Positions 6,861 through 13,900 of a stretch of DNA of 31,798 bases are shown here, one piece after another (within the stretch, counting starts at the first letter, position 1; each line of letters starts with the position of its first letter). This DNA is from a virus. Where the stretch lies: positions 1 through 31,798 of IMG/VR virus record IMGVR_UViG_3300009034_000155, one strand, 5' to 3'. Under the pieces are notes generated by a model. That model worked only from the letters and a program-made list of their open reading frames with translations. It was not told the DNA's origin and did no database searches. The translations under genes and the position numbers were made by a program.

Positions 6861-7138
6861 TTTCCTTCCATCCTTTTATCTATGGATTGTTTGATAAATC
6901 TTATCACATCTAAAACCAATTTATTTTGTTGCATAGTCAAACATTTCACTCCCAAAGAACTATATACTTCATTCTCGTTACAGCATTCCAAAGCCATCTG
7001 CTTATGCTTGGTGAGGTAGAGGTTGTCTAGTTTCTGTTTATATTCAGAATAATATATTTCTTTGTTATCAAAACCTCGTAGAAAAATTTCTCTTAACATA
7101 TAAAGTATTTCTTTGTCTATTTCAATCCTTTCTTTCAT
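6857..7138 (-). CDS. Hypothetical protein, 93 aa
   Basis: The ATG at 7138 overlaps the stop of the DUF5131 gene (ATGA) and is preferred over the in-frame ATG at 7153. The product MKERIEIDKEILYML is helical throughout, with two or three Cys and no recognisable motif. Confidence 0.65.
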   Translation of the reverse strand: MKERIEIDKEILYMLREIFLRGFDNKEIYYSEYKQKLDNLYLTKHKQMALECCNENEVYSSLGVKCLTMQQNKLVLDVIRFIKQSIDKRMEGK

Positions 7139-7848
7139 CGCCTGTCTTTCCATTCATAAAATTCCGGAGGCATTTCTTTATACTCTGGATTCCATCTTAA
7201 ATTCGGTTTGGTAAAGAGTGGAATCTTCTGAGCTAAAATAGATTCGATTAATGGTTCTGCAAATTTTTTAGCGGAATAAATATATTTTGGATTGTCTGCT
7301 CGGAATATACTTTCTGCGCCGACGATTGCCCAGGATATTCCTAACAGATCATAATTTATAAAATCAAGTAATGGTTCAAAACTTATAAACTTAACTTTAC
7401 ATTTAACTTTCTTTAAGACTTCTATTCTCCAAGTTTCGCTCTGTCTTGTAACTGAGGTTCCGACCCAGATGTTATCTGCAAAAATACTTTCGTAATTTCT
7501 TCCGTCAACGGAATAAATTGTAGGTAAGTCCAAATATTTCCAGGGATTTTTTGTGAGTGTTTGAAAAATATGCTGAGGACATTTATGCATGACTTCAAAT
7601 ACTTTCAGAATCCAGTCGAAAGGAATTGTTTCGCCAAAGAGGTCCCCTTTGTTAGCAACAAAGATTATAGATGGTGATTTTTCTTTTATGGGTTCATTTA
7701 ATCGCTGAGGATAGAATTTTGGTTCTCTGTCTTTTAAGAATCTGTAAGTATAGCAGTATGGCTTGCCTTCGTTGTTTAAGCAATTCATTCTGCATCCAGT
7801 CATACAATCCCAAACTTTTTCGGTCCACTCAATAGAGGTTGTCTTCAT
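7135..7848 (-). CDS. DUF5131 (phage Gp37/Gp68) family protein
   Basis: The family hallmarks are all present in order: SIEWTEKVWDCMTGC at the start, a Cys cluster ending PYCY, IIFVANKGDLFGETIPFDWI, the HIFQTLTKNPWKY block, NIWVGTSV, VKFISFEPLL and a final WAIVGAES. Length (about 237 aa) is typical. The N-terminal cysteines (TGC, NC, YC) resemble an iron-sulfur cluster site and the family is considered radical-SAM-like; the activity is not established. It overlaps the ASCH gene by 4 nt. An ATG at 7854 is an alternative start, but AAGGA is better spaced for 7848. Confidence 0.9.
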   Translation of the reverse strand: MKTTSIEWTEKVWDCMTGCRMNCLNNEGKPYCYTYRFLKDREPKFYPQRLNEPIKEKSPSIIFVANKGDLFGETIPFDWILKVFEVMHKCPQHIFQTLTKNPWKYLDLPTIYSVDGRNYESIFADNIWVGTSVTRQSETWRIEVLKKVKCKVKFISFEPLLDFINYDLLGISWAIVGAESIFRADNPKYIYSAKKFAEPLIESILAQKIPLFTKPNLRWNPEYKEMPPEFYEWKDRR

Positions 7849-8186
7849 TGACATATTTCCTTTAACTCAAATTCTATTCGCCAGACATAATCATGCCCAC
7901 TCATATCTGGATAAGCTTGTAAATAGGATTGAATAAATTCCTCAACAGTTTTTGCAAACCAACCTTCTTTCTCTAAGTCGGATTCTGGAAAACAATTCAA
8001 AGGTTCATATTTAATATCGAGTATCTTTATAATTGCAATTTTCTTTCCTCCTCTAGTCGGTAATCTATCCCAAGCTTGTACCAGATCTCCCACTTTGATC
8101 CTGCATCTCTTCCAATTTCTTCTTGTTACGGTTTTCTTTCCTTCCACTAAAGCTTTTGAAGTCCAAGCAAAACTTATTAATTTCAC
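7845..8186 (-). CDS. ASCH-domain protein, 113 aa
   Basis: ASCH domains are small PUA-related folds that bind RNA or modified nucleosides; some cut RNA or hydrolyse acetylcytidine. Here the start MKLISFAWTSKALVEGKKTVTRRNW carries the typical G-K-K-T-x-T-R-R motif, and GDLVQAWDR the second conserved strand. The start is a GTG preceded by GGAGGGATC. Its end overlaps the DUF5131 gene, a common pairing in phage genomes. Confidence 0.88.
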   Translation of the reverse strand: MKLISFAWTSKALVEGKKTVTRRNWKRCRIKVGDLVQAWDRLPTRGGKKIAIIKILDIKYEPLNCFPESDLEKEGWFAKTVEEFIQSYLQAYPDMSGHDYVWRIEFELKEICQ

Positions 8187-8266
8187 GATCCCTCCTTATT
8201 CATCCTTGCCAAATCTCTCAGAGAATCCAGAGAACTCACTGCTTCCGGAATTTCCTTTCTCTTCAT
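8183..8266 (-). CDS. 27-aa micro-ORF upstream of ASCH gene
   Basis: Starts MKRKEIPEAVSSLDSLRDL and its stop overlaps the GTG start of the ASCH gene (GTGA). The peptide looks protein-like and helical, but no Shine-Dalgarno is close to its ATG. The frame stays open further upstream without a start codon. It may be a small protein or a coupling leader. Confidence 0.4.
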   Translation of the reverse strand: MKRKEIPEAVSSLDSLRDLARMNKEGS

Positions 8267-8297
8267 ATTTGATTTATATATTCTCTTCTTAATAGTA

Positions 8298-8705
8298 TTA
8301 ATCTGGTGTACCGCCTTTTAAATCTGCTTTGATTTCAGTATCCTCCCGTCTACTAAACTTAGGAACTGCTATATTTGGATTATGATAAATATTCCAATCC
8401 CAAGTATGCATATATTCGAGATCATTTTCTACTGCACGATGCGGTAATTCTTTGCCAGTCTTAACTTCAGTATAAACATCTGGATCGTCAATATCTTGAA
8501 ATCGAGGTCTATTTTCATTAAAAAGTTCATTCAATTTCTCTCTATCTATATCGGTAATTTTTGCGAATCCCCTCTTGATTCTGAAAAAATAAGCAATACT
8601 GAATGCAGGAAATATGAATTCTCTTTTATTTTCTCGTTTATGTAATTCTCTGATTTGTTCTTCATTTAGTTTTTTCAAAATCATCATTCTACCTATTTCA
8701 TACAT
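8298..8705 (-). CDS. Hypothetical protein, 135 aa
   Basis: Begins MYEIGRMMILKKLNEEQI. The middle is rich in Asp/Pro/Arg and the end has WDWNIYHNPNIAVPKF. GGGAGGAGC precedes the ATG, which lies within the last codons of the replication initiator gene (8-nt overlap). No family is recognised. Its position right after the initiator suggests a helper role, which is inference only. Confidence 0.65.
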   Translation of the reverse strand: MYEIGRMMILKKLNEEQIRELHKRENKREFIFPAFSIAYFFRIKRGFAKITDIDREKLNELFNENRPRFQDIDDPDVYTEVKTGKELPHRAVENDLEYMHTWDWNIYHNPNIAVPKFSRREDTEIKADLKGGTPD

Positions 8706-9456
8706 TTTCTTGCTCCTCCCTTAACTTCTTAAGTTTATAATCAGAAACACGCTTGACAAAGGTTTCGATTGTATACTCTAATCCTCTTTCTTCAAGTATT
8801 TTTTTTTCTGCTATCATATAATCTACAGTTTCTTCCCAGTTATTCTTGAATGCTTTGAGGAGTTGTTTTGCGCTCCGAGAAGCACGCCTATAATTCAGCT
8901 TATCCCATTCCCTGTCTTGCTTCTTAAAACCTTTGAGCATTTTATAAGCGCAAATAACCCGACCTATATCATCTTTGATGATATATTCTTTATCATTCTT
9001 TCTAACATTATTATTACATTCTTTAACATTATTGTTTTGTTTCGACTCGTGTTCGACTCGTGTTCGACTCGTGTTCGACTCGTGTTCGACTTTGTGTTCT
9101 TTCTTATGTTCGGTTTTCCCTTGGTATTTCTGCCAGTTTCGTATATAGATATGTGTGAAATTATGTTCGGTTTTGTATTCAATTGATTGTTCGGTTTTTT
9201 GAAGAAAGTTTAAAAACGCATTAACGGTACTAATAGACCACCTCCATTTTCGACTAAGTTTTCTTTGTGAAGTTACAAATGAACCCAAAGGCACATTGTA
9301 ATAGTTATCATCTATAATTAGACTTGTATTTTTATGACTTGCAGTAAATAGTATATCTACCCAAGCCTGTCCCCTAGTGAATCTTTCTTTACTCCACCAT
9401 TTTTTTTCTTGAAGTTGTCTGTATAGTCTGATATATCCTTGATATGGGGTTGCCAT
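8698..9456 (-). CDS. DnaD-like phage replication initiator, 252 aa
   Basis: The N-terminal winged-helix pattern of replisome organiser proteins is visible: GQAWVDILFTASHK, then GSFVTSQRKLSRKWRWSIS followed by VNAFLNFLQ. The C-terminal part (about residues 165-252) is helical and charged, like a DnaD or helicase-loader-interacting domain. The middle linker is repetitive (KTEH, VEHES) because it lies over the 11-bp DNA repeats. The ATG at 9456 follows AAAGGAG; the in-frame extension to a TTG at 9549 covers structured leader RNA and is rejected. Expected job: bind the origin and recruit helicase. P2 lies upstream. Confidence 0.8.
   Translation of the reverse strand: MATPYQGYIRLYRQLQEKKWWSKERFTRGQAWVDILFTASHKNTSLIIDDNYYNVPLGSFVTSQRKLSRKWRWSISTVNAFLNFLQKTEQSIEYKTEHNFTHIYIRNWQKYQGKTEHKKEHKVEHESNTSRTRVEHESKQNNNVKECNNNVRKNDKEYIIKDDIGRVICAYKMLKGFKKQDREWDKLNYRRASRSAKQLLKAFKNNWEETVDYMIAEKKILEERGLEYTIETFVKRVSDYKLKKLREEQENV
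9041..9096. repeat. 11-bp tandem repeats, likely origin iterons
   Basis: Four perfect tandem copies of TTCGACTCGTG run from 9041 to 9084, followed by a degenerate fifth (9085-9096). Since 11 is not a multiple of three, the repeats are read in changing frames through the initiator gene, so selection on protein sequence alone would not produce them. Three further copies of GTTCGGTTTT flank them (9108, 9165 and 9189). Iterons inside the initiator gene mark the origin in lambda-like and many Gram-positive phages. Confidence 0.75.
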
Positions 9457-9477
9457 AAAATTCAAAACTCCTTTCAG

Positions 9478-9547
9478 CAGTTGTCCATACCACAACTGCC
9501 TCCAGGAGCATCTTTCAAATAAAAAAGGCACTGGGTATGGCACTGCC
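9478..9547 (-). promoter_or_regulatory. Two-hairpin leader RNA with complementary loops
   Basis: On the transcript from P2, hairpin 1 (9547-9527) has a 7-bp stem with one G-G mismatch and the loop CCATACC. Hairpin 2 (9498-9478) has a perfect 7-bp stem (CAGTTGT/ACAACTG) and the loop GGTATGG. The two 7-nt loops are perfectly complementary, so they can form a kissing complex. The translation start of the initiator lies 22 nt after hairpin 2, with AAAGGAG between. Confidence 0.7.
9521..9547 (-). terminator. Leader terminator-like hairpin (attenuator)
   Basis: Hairpin GGCAGTG-CCATACC-CAGTGCC is followed at once by TTTTTT on the minus strand. It would end transcription about 48 nt after the predicted P2 start, releasing a short RNA. 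The imperfect 7-bp stem suggests partial termination. Confidence 0.6.
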
Positions 9548-9574
9548 AACTAAAAATATCTCAAACTTTCCCAC

Positions 9575-9603
9575 ATTATACAAAATCATATTTGCATTGT
9601 CAA
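9575..9603 (-). promoter_or_regulatory. Promoter P2, sigma-70 type
   Basis: Perfect -35 TTGACA (9603-9598), 17-nt spacer and perfect -10 TATAAT (9580-9575) on the minus strand. Its -35 box contains the stop codon of the 47-aa gene. It shares the context TTTTGTATAATGT with P1. The start of transcription is expected near 9568, giving a leader of about 112 nt before the initiator ATG. Confidence 0.9.
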
Positions 9604-9743
9604 GTCTTTTCATAATTTTTTAGTTTGCGAATTTTCTTTCCTTCCATCGATATAGTTTTGTACGGTGGTTTGAATAACTGGATTTTACTTAACAGTTTGA
9701 ATTTACCATTATCAAGTTTTTTAGCTATAAAGAGTTGTTTCAT
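9600..9743 (-). CDS. Small basic protein, 47 aa
   Basis: A complete ORF starting MKQLFIAKKLDNGKFKLLSK and rich in Lys. The ATG overlaps the stop of the radical SAM gene (ATGA). Its TGA stop lies within the -35 box of P2. No motif is recognised; the basic character would suit nucleic-acid binding. Confidence 0.65.
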   Translation of the reverse strand: MKQLFIAKKLDNGKFKLLSKIQLFKPPYKTISMEGKKIRKLKNYEKT

Positions 9744-10558
9744 TTGTTTGCCTTCATCATAGATTTTATAATTGCTGGTCTTGACCAGTTTCTAATAAAA
9801 TCTTTTTCTTCATCACTATATTCATCTTTGTTTGATTTTGAATTTCTATATGGTTGAATAAAAGGTAGTGTTCCACACTTATAAGCAAATTTTAACCGAA
9901 CTTCAGCCCGGAAAATACTTTCCTTATAGCCTGCCAAAACATAACAACGTAATTGATCCTTTGTAAAACCCGCCTTGGCTAATTTTTCACAAGCATTTTG
10001 AAATACCTCAAATCTATTTTCGTAATCTAAAGCGAGCCATAGTTCTTTTATTTTAAGATTTCTTAGTTGTTCAATGTGCCAATCTCTCAATAGTCTACAA
10101 TCAAAACCACCTTTGAAACGAATAGATTTTTCTTTCCGAAGCATATCAAAAACTTTATTCAGATGTTTTTTAGAAGATAATAAAATATTATTATCTTGAA
10201 TTATATTGCCCGGTTCGATATGATGTAATTCTCTAAATGTACCTTCCATTCTTGGAACTAAACACCAAGGACAATTAAAATTACAACCCCTGGTAGTAAA
10301 GGTAATTCCTTTCTTTATATATCTGCCTGGCATAAAATCCTCATAGTAAATAGGCCTTGCTGGACCCCCTATTCTTGTTTTACCAAGTTTAGACCAGTAA
10401 TTGAACATTCGCCATGCTTTCGATAAGTCCCAAGTAAAACAAACAGAAATATGGATTTCATCAAATCTGGGGAGCGCAAGACTCTGGAATCCGAATCTCA
10501 CATAGCTATCTACGGGCGTGCAACTCGTTTTCCTAGGAAAAACTCTCAAAATCCTCAT
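9740..10558 (-). CDS. Phage radical SAM protein, 272 aa
   Basis: The cluster-binding motif CNFNCPWC (C92-x3-C96-x2-C99) is preceded by TTRG, as in radical SAM enzymes that ligate a 4Fe-4S cluster and cleave S-adenosylmethionine. The start MRILRVFPRKTS followed by HISVCFTWDLSKAWR and KIGGP-like RIGGPARPI matches a phage subfamily I know only as uncharacterised radical SAM. The later FKGGFDCRLLRDWHI and ELWLALDYE fit the barrel strands. Substrate unknown. It overlaps the upstream gene by 4 nt and sits next to replication genes. Confidence 0.85.
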   Translation of the reverse strand: MRILRVFPRKTSCTPVDSYVRFGFQSLALPRFDEIHISVCFTWDLSKAWRMFNYWSKLGKTRIGGPARPIYYEDFMPGRYIKKGITFTTRGCNFNCPWCLVPRMEGTFRELHHIEPGNIIQDNNILLSSKKHLNKVFDMLRKEKSIRFKGGFDCRLLRDWHIEQLRNLKIKELWLALDYENRFEVFQNACEKLAKAGFTKDQLRCYVLAGYKESIFRAEVRLKFAYKCGTLPFIQPYRNSKSNKDEYSDEEKDFIRNWSRPAIIKSMMKANK

Positions 10559-10908
10559 ATCAACTCCAACTGTTCGATTTTCCGGCCTGATGCCTCAGAT
10601 TGGGCTAAATCTGGCTCAGGTTTGCGTTCTGGTAGGCTTTCAGGCTTAGAATCGATGACTAACTCCTTCAAAAGCAAATAAATGGCTTGTTTATAGCCTT
10701 TTCTGATATATGGGGCATATTCTGGCTTATTCTTATGCTCTTTGGTATTTATATTGATTATTTGGTTGCCTCTGTCCCGCAAATTCGAAATCCTTGAACG
10801 TAACGCCCAGTTGTGAGTTCCTGGAGGTTTGCATTTAATATAGAACTCTTCCACATCATGCGGAACATGATCAGCTAATACCTGGAGTATTAAATCACAA
10901 TCATTCAT
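10555..10908 (-). CDS. Winged-helix DNA-binding protein, 117 aa
   Basis: Residues about 28-50 (GTHNWALRSRISNLRDRGNQI) show the recognition-helix-and-wing pattern of a winged helix-turn-helix. The N-terminus LILQVLADHVPHDVEEFY fits the first two helices. The C-terminal third is low-complexity and Pro/Glu-rich. Possible roles are a transcription regulator or a replication accessory. Coupled to the radical SAM gene by an ATGA overlap. Confidence 0.7.
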   Translation of the reverse strand: MNDCDLILQVLADHVPHDVEEFYIKCKPPGTHNWALRSRISNLRDRGNQIININTKEHKNKPEYAPYIRKGYKQAIYLLLKELVIDSKPESLPERKPEPDLAQSEASGRKIEQLELI

Positions 10909-10909
10909 T

Positions 10910-11098
10910 TTACCATCCGATTTCTTTACTTATCTCTGGAGTAAAACCACCAAACTTTTCAAATCTTACAATGATTATATTCAACAATAATCTTTCACTA
11001 TCATTTTCTGGAGAACACAGAAATCTATACCATTTACATATCTGCAATCTATCTGCTTTCTTAATTTGTTCTAAAGTAGGGAAATTATTTTCTTCCAT
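10910..11098 (-). CDS. Conserved phage small protein, 62 aa
   Basis: The pattern PTLEQIKKADRLQICKWYRFL with a final FGGFTPEISKEIGW (each shown in part) recurs in many phages as a protein of unknown function; members are short and helical, as here. The ATG has no strong Shine-Dalgarno. It sits between the SSB-like and winged-helix genes, so a link with replication is plausible. Confidence 0.75.
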   Translation of the reverse strand: MEENNFPTLEQIKKADRLQICKWYRFLCSPENDSERLLLNIIIVRFEKFGGFTPEISKEIGW

Positions 11099-11102
11099 AT
11101 TG

Positions 11103-11480
11103 CTAAAAAGGAATATGTTCTGTGATATTCCTCATCTTAGCCCAAGACTTATCTGGATCATCTCTATCTGGCTCATGAATAATTTTCGCATCAACTTTCT
11201 TTTCTTTTAAGTCTGCCAAATCCCATCGTATTTTTTTAGTCTTTTCATCTTCTTCAAAACCCATCGCAATTAATAACGGCTTTATATCCCAAGAAAAAAA
11301 AGTTTGGAAATGTTTTCCGGTCCAAGAATTTTCCCTTTTATCATCAATCTCACGAGTTAGAAATTTAATCTGGTACTTAGCTCCTTTTCTCAAAGGAACT
11401 TTCTTAGGAACTTCAGCAACTAGAAAAACATATTTCCCTTCTGGGGTTATTGCAAAACCATTACTTGTTTCTTCTGTCAT
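11103..11480 (-). CDS. SSB-like (DUF669-type) protein, 125 aa
   Basis: The layout of GKYVFLVAEVPKKVPLRKG, YQIKFLTREI, a central FQTFFSWDIKPLLIAMGF and a late VDAKIIHEPD strand resembles the DUF669 OB-fold proteins that serve as phage single-strand DNA-binding proteins. It lies immediately after the Sak4-like ATPase gene (4-nt overlap), the usual partner. GGAGGAAAAG precedes the ATG. The family call rests on pattern and context. Confidence 0.65.
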   Translation of the reverse strand: MTEETSNGFAITPEGKYVFLVAEVPKKVPLRKGAKYQIKFLTREIDDKRENSWTGKHFQTFFSWDIKPLLIAMGFEEDEKTKKIRWDLADLKEKKVDAKIIHEPDRDDPDKSWAKMRNITEHIPF

Positions 11481-12514
11481 TTCTTTTCCTCCTTGACTTT
11501 TGTTTTTTTAATTTCCTTTAAACCTTTCTCTAAAATCTCAACTGTTTTGGATTCCAGAGCCCCCCATGCTCCAGTACCAAATGTTTTTCTCAATAATTTT
11601 ATTTTCTCTTGCTGAGATTTTTCACTTCTGTCAGAACCGAACTTCATAATCAATTCCTGTTTTATCTCTTCCAAAAATATATCTCTCTTCTTTGCATATT
11701 CAACTCTTGATTTCTGACTTCTTTCGTCAAACATTTCCTGAGAAGTTTTTTGTAAATCGACAGAATGCATTTTTCCTTTTAGGTTAAGATGTTTTATATG
11801 CGGAAGAAAATCTTTAAACTCAGGATTATCAAAATATCTACCATCAATAGAATCCCATTTATCTTTTAATACCCAGCATCTTCTAATATTCTTTGCTCCT
11901 ATTGTTCCAACTTCTTCCCGGATTCTTTCTAATTCCAAAAGCAAATCTGCTTCGTACCCGAATTCTCCCTCTGCTTTGATTTTTGTTTCTATGGCAGCCA
12001 TTTGTTTACTTCCATCTTCTTCTTCGTGATATCCGAATCTCCATCCCGAACGACCACATGCAATAATATGTAATTTCGAGAAAGAGAAGAATTGTGAAAA
12101 CTGTTTGTAAGTTTTTTTAACAGGTATCCAATGATGTGGAGACATTCTACTTATTTTCATTTTATCCATATAGGATTCGACTAATTCAGTCCAGAAATGA
12201 GTAATAGAATCTATTATAAGAATATCGGAAATACTTTCTGCCTCTTTGCATAGTTCCAATAGTTCCGAGAATGCTCTTGTCTTTTTAGTCCAGAGTTCAA
12301 TTTTATTTTCCTCAAATTTACCAATTAATTTATCAACCCCACCTTCGGAATCGATGAAACAGACAGGCTTCTTGCTATTAATGTGGTTGTGTAGTCCAAC
12401 GCCTAGTTTTCCTGCGGTGAACGTCTTACCCCCACCTTGAAACGAGAAAACAATACACTTAAAAAAACTCGATTCATTAACCGCCCTCTTGAATAGATGC
12501 TTCTTCTTTTCCAT
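11477..12514 (-). CDS. Sak4-like RecA-fold recombination ATPase
   Basis: Phage Sak4-type (AAA_24) ATPases promote single-strand annealing together with an SSB. Walker A is SFQGGGKT (24-31), a second acidic strand is VCFIDSEGG (51-59), Walker B is ILIIDS (98-103), and HIIACGRSGWRFGY is the following strand with the sensor region. The ATG at 12514 is used because GGAGGAAAAG precedes it; the upstream extension is Lys/Arg-rich and translated from the ribosome site itself. Length of 345 aa includes a helical Lys-rich tail. The start lies inside the end of the upstream gene. Confidence 0.85.
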   Translation of the reverse strand: MEKKKHLFKRAVNESSFFKCIVFSFQGGGKTFTAGKLGVGLHNHINSKKPVCFIDSEGGVDKLIGKFEENKIELWTKKTRAFSELLELCKEAESISDILIIDSITHFWTELVESYMDKMKISRMSPHHWIPVKKTYKQFSQFFSFSKLHIIACGRSGWRFGYHEEEDGSKQMAAIETKIKAEGEFGYEADLLLELERIREEVGTIGAKNIRRCWVLKDKWDSIDGRYFDNPEFKDFLPHIKHLNLKGKMHSVDLQKTSQEMFDERSQKSRVEYAKKRDIFLEEIKQELIMKFGSDRSEKSQQEKIKLLRKTFGTGAWGALESKTVEILEKGLKEIKKTKVKEEKK

Positions 12515-12815
12515 CTTTCTTTTCCTCCTTATTTTTATTTTCATATCCATCACAATTTTCTAACCATGTTGGATCGAAATTAACTGGGAAGTTAAACCAC
12601 CCATTTCTTATACCATGTGGATTTCCTTTGATATTTAATTCTTTACTATTAACTTGAAACCCAGGAACTCGACCCGCACCTGCTAATATTCCCATTAAAC
12701 CTATTAATGCATTGTCTGGAACATCACCTAATGAAGGATGTTTACAACAACTATGACAATCCCCCGGAATACCTCTACGATGTTTGCATGTATAACAATC
12801 AAACTCCTTTTCCAT
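12477..12815 (-). CDS. Zinc-binding hypothetical protein, 112 aa
   Basis: Starts MEKEFDCYTCKHRRGIPGDCH with CYTC, C and CC followed by CKH, giving a likely zinc knuckle in the first 26 residues. Further on are PVNFDPTWLENCDGY, then a Lys/Glu tail. AAGGAGGAAAA precedes the ATG. The same CxxCKHRRGIPGDCH-type opening occurs in small phage proteins of unknown role. Confidence 0.65.
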   Translation of the reverse strand: MEKEFDCYTCKHRRGIPGDCHSCCKHPSLGDVPDNALIGLMGILAGAGRVPGFQVNSKELNIKGNPHGIRNGWFNFPVNFDPTWLENCDGYENKNKEEKKDGKEEASIQEGG

Positions 12816-12838
12816 TTTTATTTTCCTCCTTCAATAAA

Positions 12839-13093
12839 TTATTTTCTTTCAAATATATCAGCATTTTGCTGAATGAAATATTTCTTATCTTCTTTATATC
12901 CGCCATCAATACAATCTTGACAGGGAATTATCCGATAATTGTTATCCTCGTCCATTTCTTCTACCAAAGGCATTTCAAAATAATTACAACGATATTCTCC
13001 AAACCTATCTTTTTTTAATAACAAACATGATTTGCCATCATCCTGTTCATTGCATATTTTTTCTGGCACGCCTATTACTATTGGTCTGCTCAT
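12839..13093 (-). CDS. Cys-rich hypothetical protein, 84 aa
   Basis: Starts MSRPIVIGVPEKICNEQDDG, with five Cys including CQDC, so metal binding is possible. TGGAGGAAAA precedes the ATG. No family is recognised. Confidence 0.6.
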   Translation of the reverse strand: MSRPIVIGVPEKICNEQDDGKSCLLLKKDRFGEYRCNYFEMPLVEEMDEDNNYRIIPCQDCIDGGYKEDKKYFIQQNADIFERK

Positions 13094-13131
13094 TTTTCCT
13101 CCACATCATTAATCAAATCTTCCGCCAATGC

Positions 13132-13296
13132 TTAATGTACAATAATCTTCACTTTTCTTTTCTCGCTGTGCCGAAGTTTGATTCCTGAATCTTTTTCAAA
13201 ACTTCGAGACATAATTGTAAGATATTTTCCTTTTCTATTTTCGAGAAAATAAGCATTGAAAACTTTTCTTAAAATTAATTCTTTACTTTTAAACAT
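13132..13296 (-). CDS. Basic hypothetical protein, 54 aa
   Basis: Starts MFKSKELILRKVFNAYFLEN and is basic throughout with an alternating strand at the end (KRKVKIIVH). GAGGAG lies 10 nt before the ATG, overlapping the end of the previous gene. No family is recognised. Confidence 0.6.
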   Translation of the reverse strand: MFKSKELILRKVFNAYFLENRKGKYLTIMSRSFEKDSGIKLRHSEKRKVKIIVH

Positions 13297-13301
13297 TGCT
13301 T

Positions 13302-13478
13302 TCACTCCTCGCTATCACTTATTAAACCCTGAGCTAATGCTTTTGCTCTTCTCTTAAATTCTGCAAACTCCATCAGCTTATTGGAATATTTTTCTTTCAG
13401 CAGATATAATGCAACTATATCTCCGATAATATTATCTTCTTTTATTCGTTGCTGTCTTTCCTGTTCTGTTTCGCTCAT
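13302..13478 (-). CDS. Helical hypothetical protein, 58 aa
   Basis: Starts MSETEQERQQRIKEDNIIGD and is strongly helical and charged (VALYLLKEKYSNKLMEFAEF). It follows the gene at 13481-13900 directly; the ribosome site is weak. Function unknown. Confidence 0.6.
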   Translation of the reverse strand: MSETEQERQQRIKEDNIIGDIVALYLLKEKYSNKLMEFAEFKRRAKALAQGLISDSEE

Positions 13479-13480
13479 AA

Positions 13481-13900
13481 CTATTCTGTATTTATTTTAA
13501 ACATACTTTGGATAACAAATTTCTCTTTACAATCTTGACATTCATAAACTTTACCCATAAAAAAAGACCAATTTCCAACTTCTTGATTTCGCATAGTCAC
13601 ATTCCAAGTATTTTTTTCGATGGTTGCATTACTCTCGCCTTCTACTGGTTCAACTTTTGATATTGCTTTCAAATTATTGTGGCTACACATTTCTTTCTCC
13701 TTTGCTTCATCACTTGATTTATCATTTAGTTTATCATTTGATTTATTACTTACAAATTCTTCCCATACCCAATCCCAGCATTGATGATGAAAATAATATG
13801 CACCATGAAATGGAAACTTGAAATTTACACCATCAACTGAAACTTCATAATATCCTGGATAATCTTGCCTGATTGGTAGTTTGCATTTATCACAAATCAT
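13481..13900 (-). CDS. Zinc-binding hypothetical protein, 139 aa
   Basis: An N-terminal knuckle (MICDKCKLPI, C3xxC6) and HHQC (about 40) form a LIM- or ribbon-like site. They are followed by a repetitive linker (NKSNDKLNDKSSDE, encoded by near-12-nt DNA repeats at about 13715-13750) and a C-terminal knuckle CQDCKEKF. The linker type is shared with the protein at 5657-6169. AAAGGAGATAA precedes the ATG. Confidence 0.7.
   Translation of the reverse strand: MICDKCKLPIRQDYPGYYEVSVDGVNFKFPFHGAYYFHHQCWDWVWEEFVSNKSNDKLNDKSSDEAKEKEMCSHNNLKAISKVEPVEGESNATIEKNTWNVTMRNQEVGNWSFFMGKVYECQDCKEKFVIQSMFKINTE

Noticed and set aside
9041-9096. Short tandem repeats as a CRISPR array
   Set aside because: Units are 11 bp without spacers and lie in a coding region; no cas genes are present.
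8863-9186. Plus-strand ORF over the repeat region
   Set aside because: Shadow of the minus-strand initiator gene; no ribosome site and biased composition. The same holds for the other plus-strand frames in the window.
9457-9549. N-terminal extension of the replication initiator to a TTG at 9549
   Set aside because: The codons cover both leader hairpins; an ATG with AAAGGAG exists at 9456 and matches the family start.
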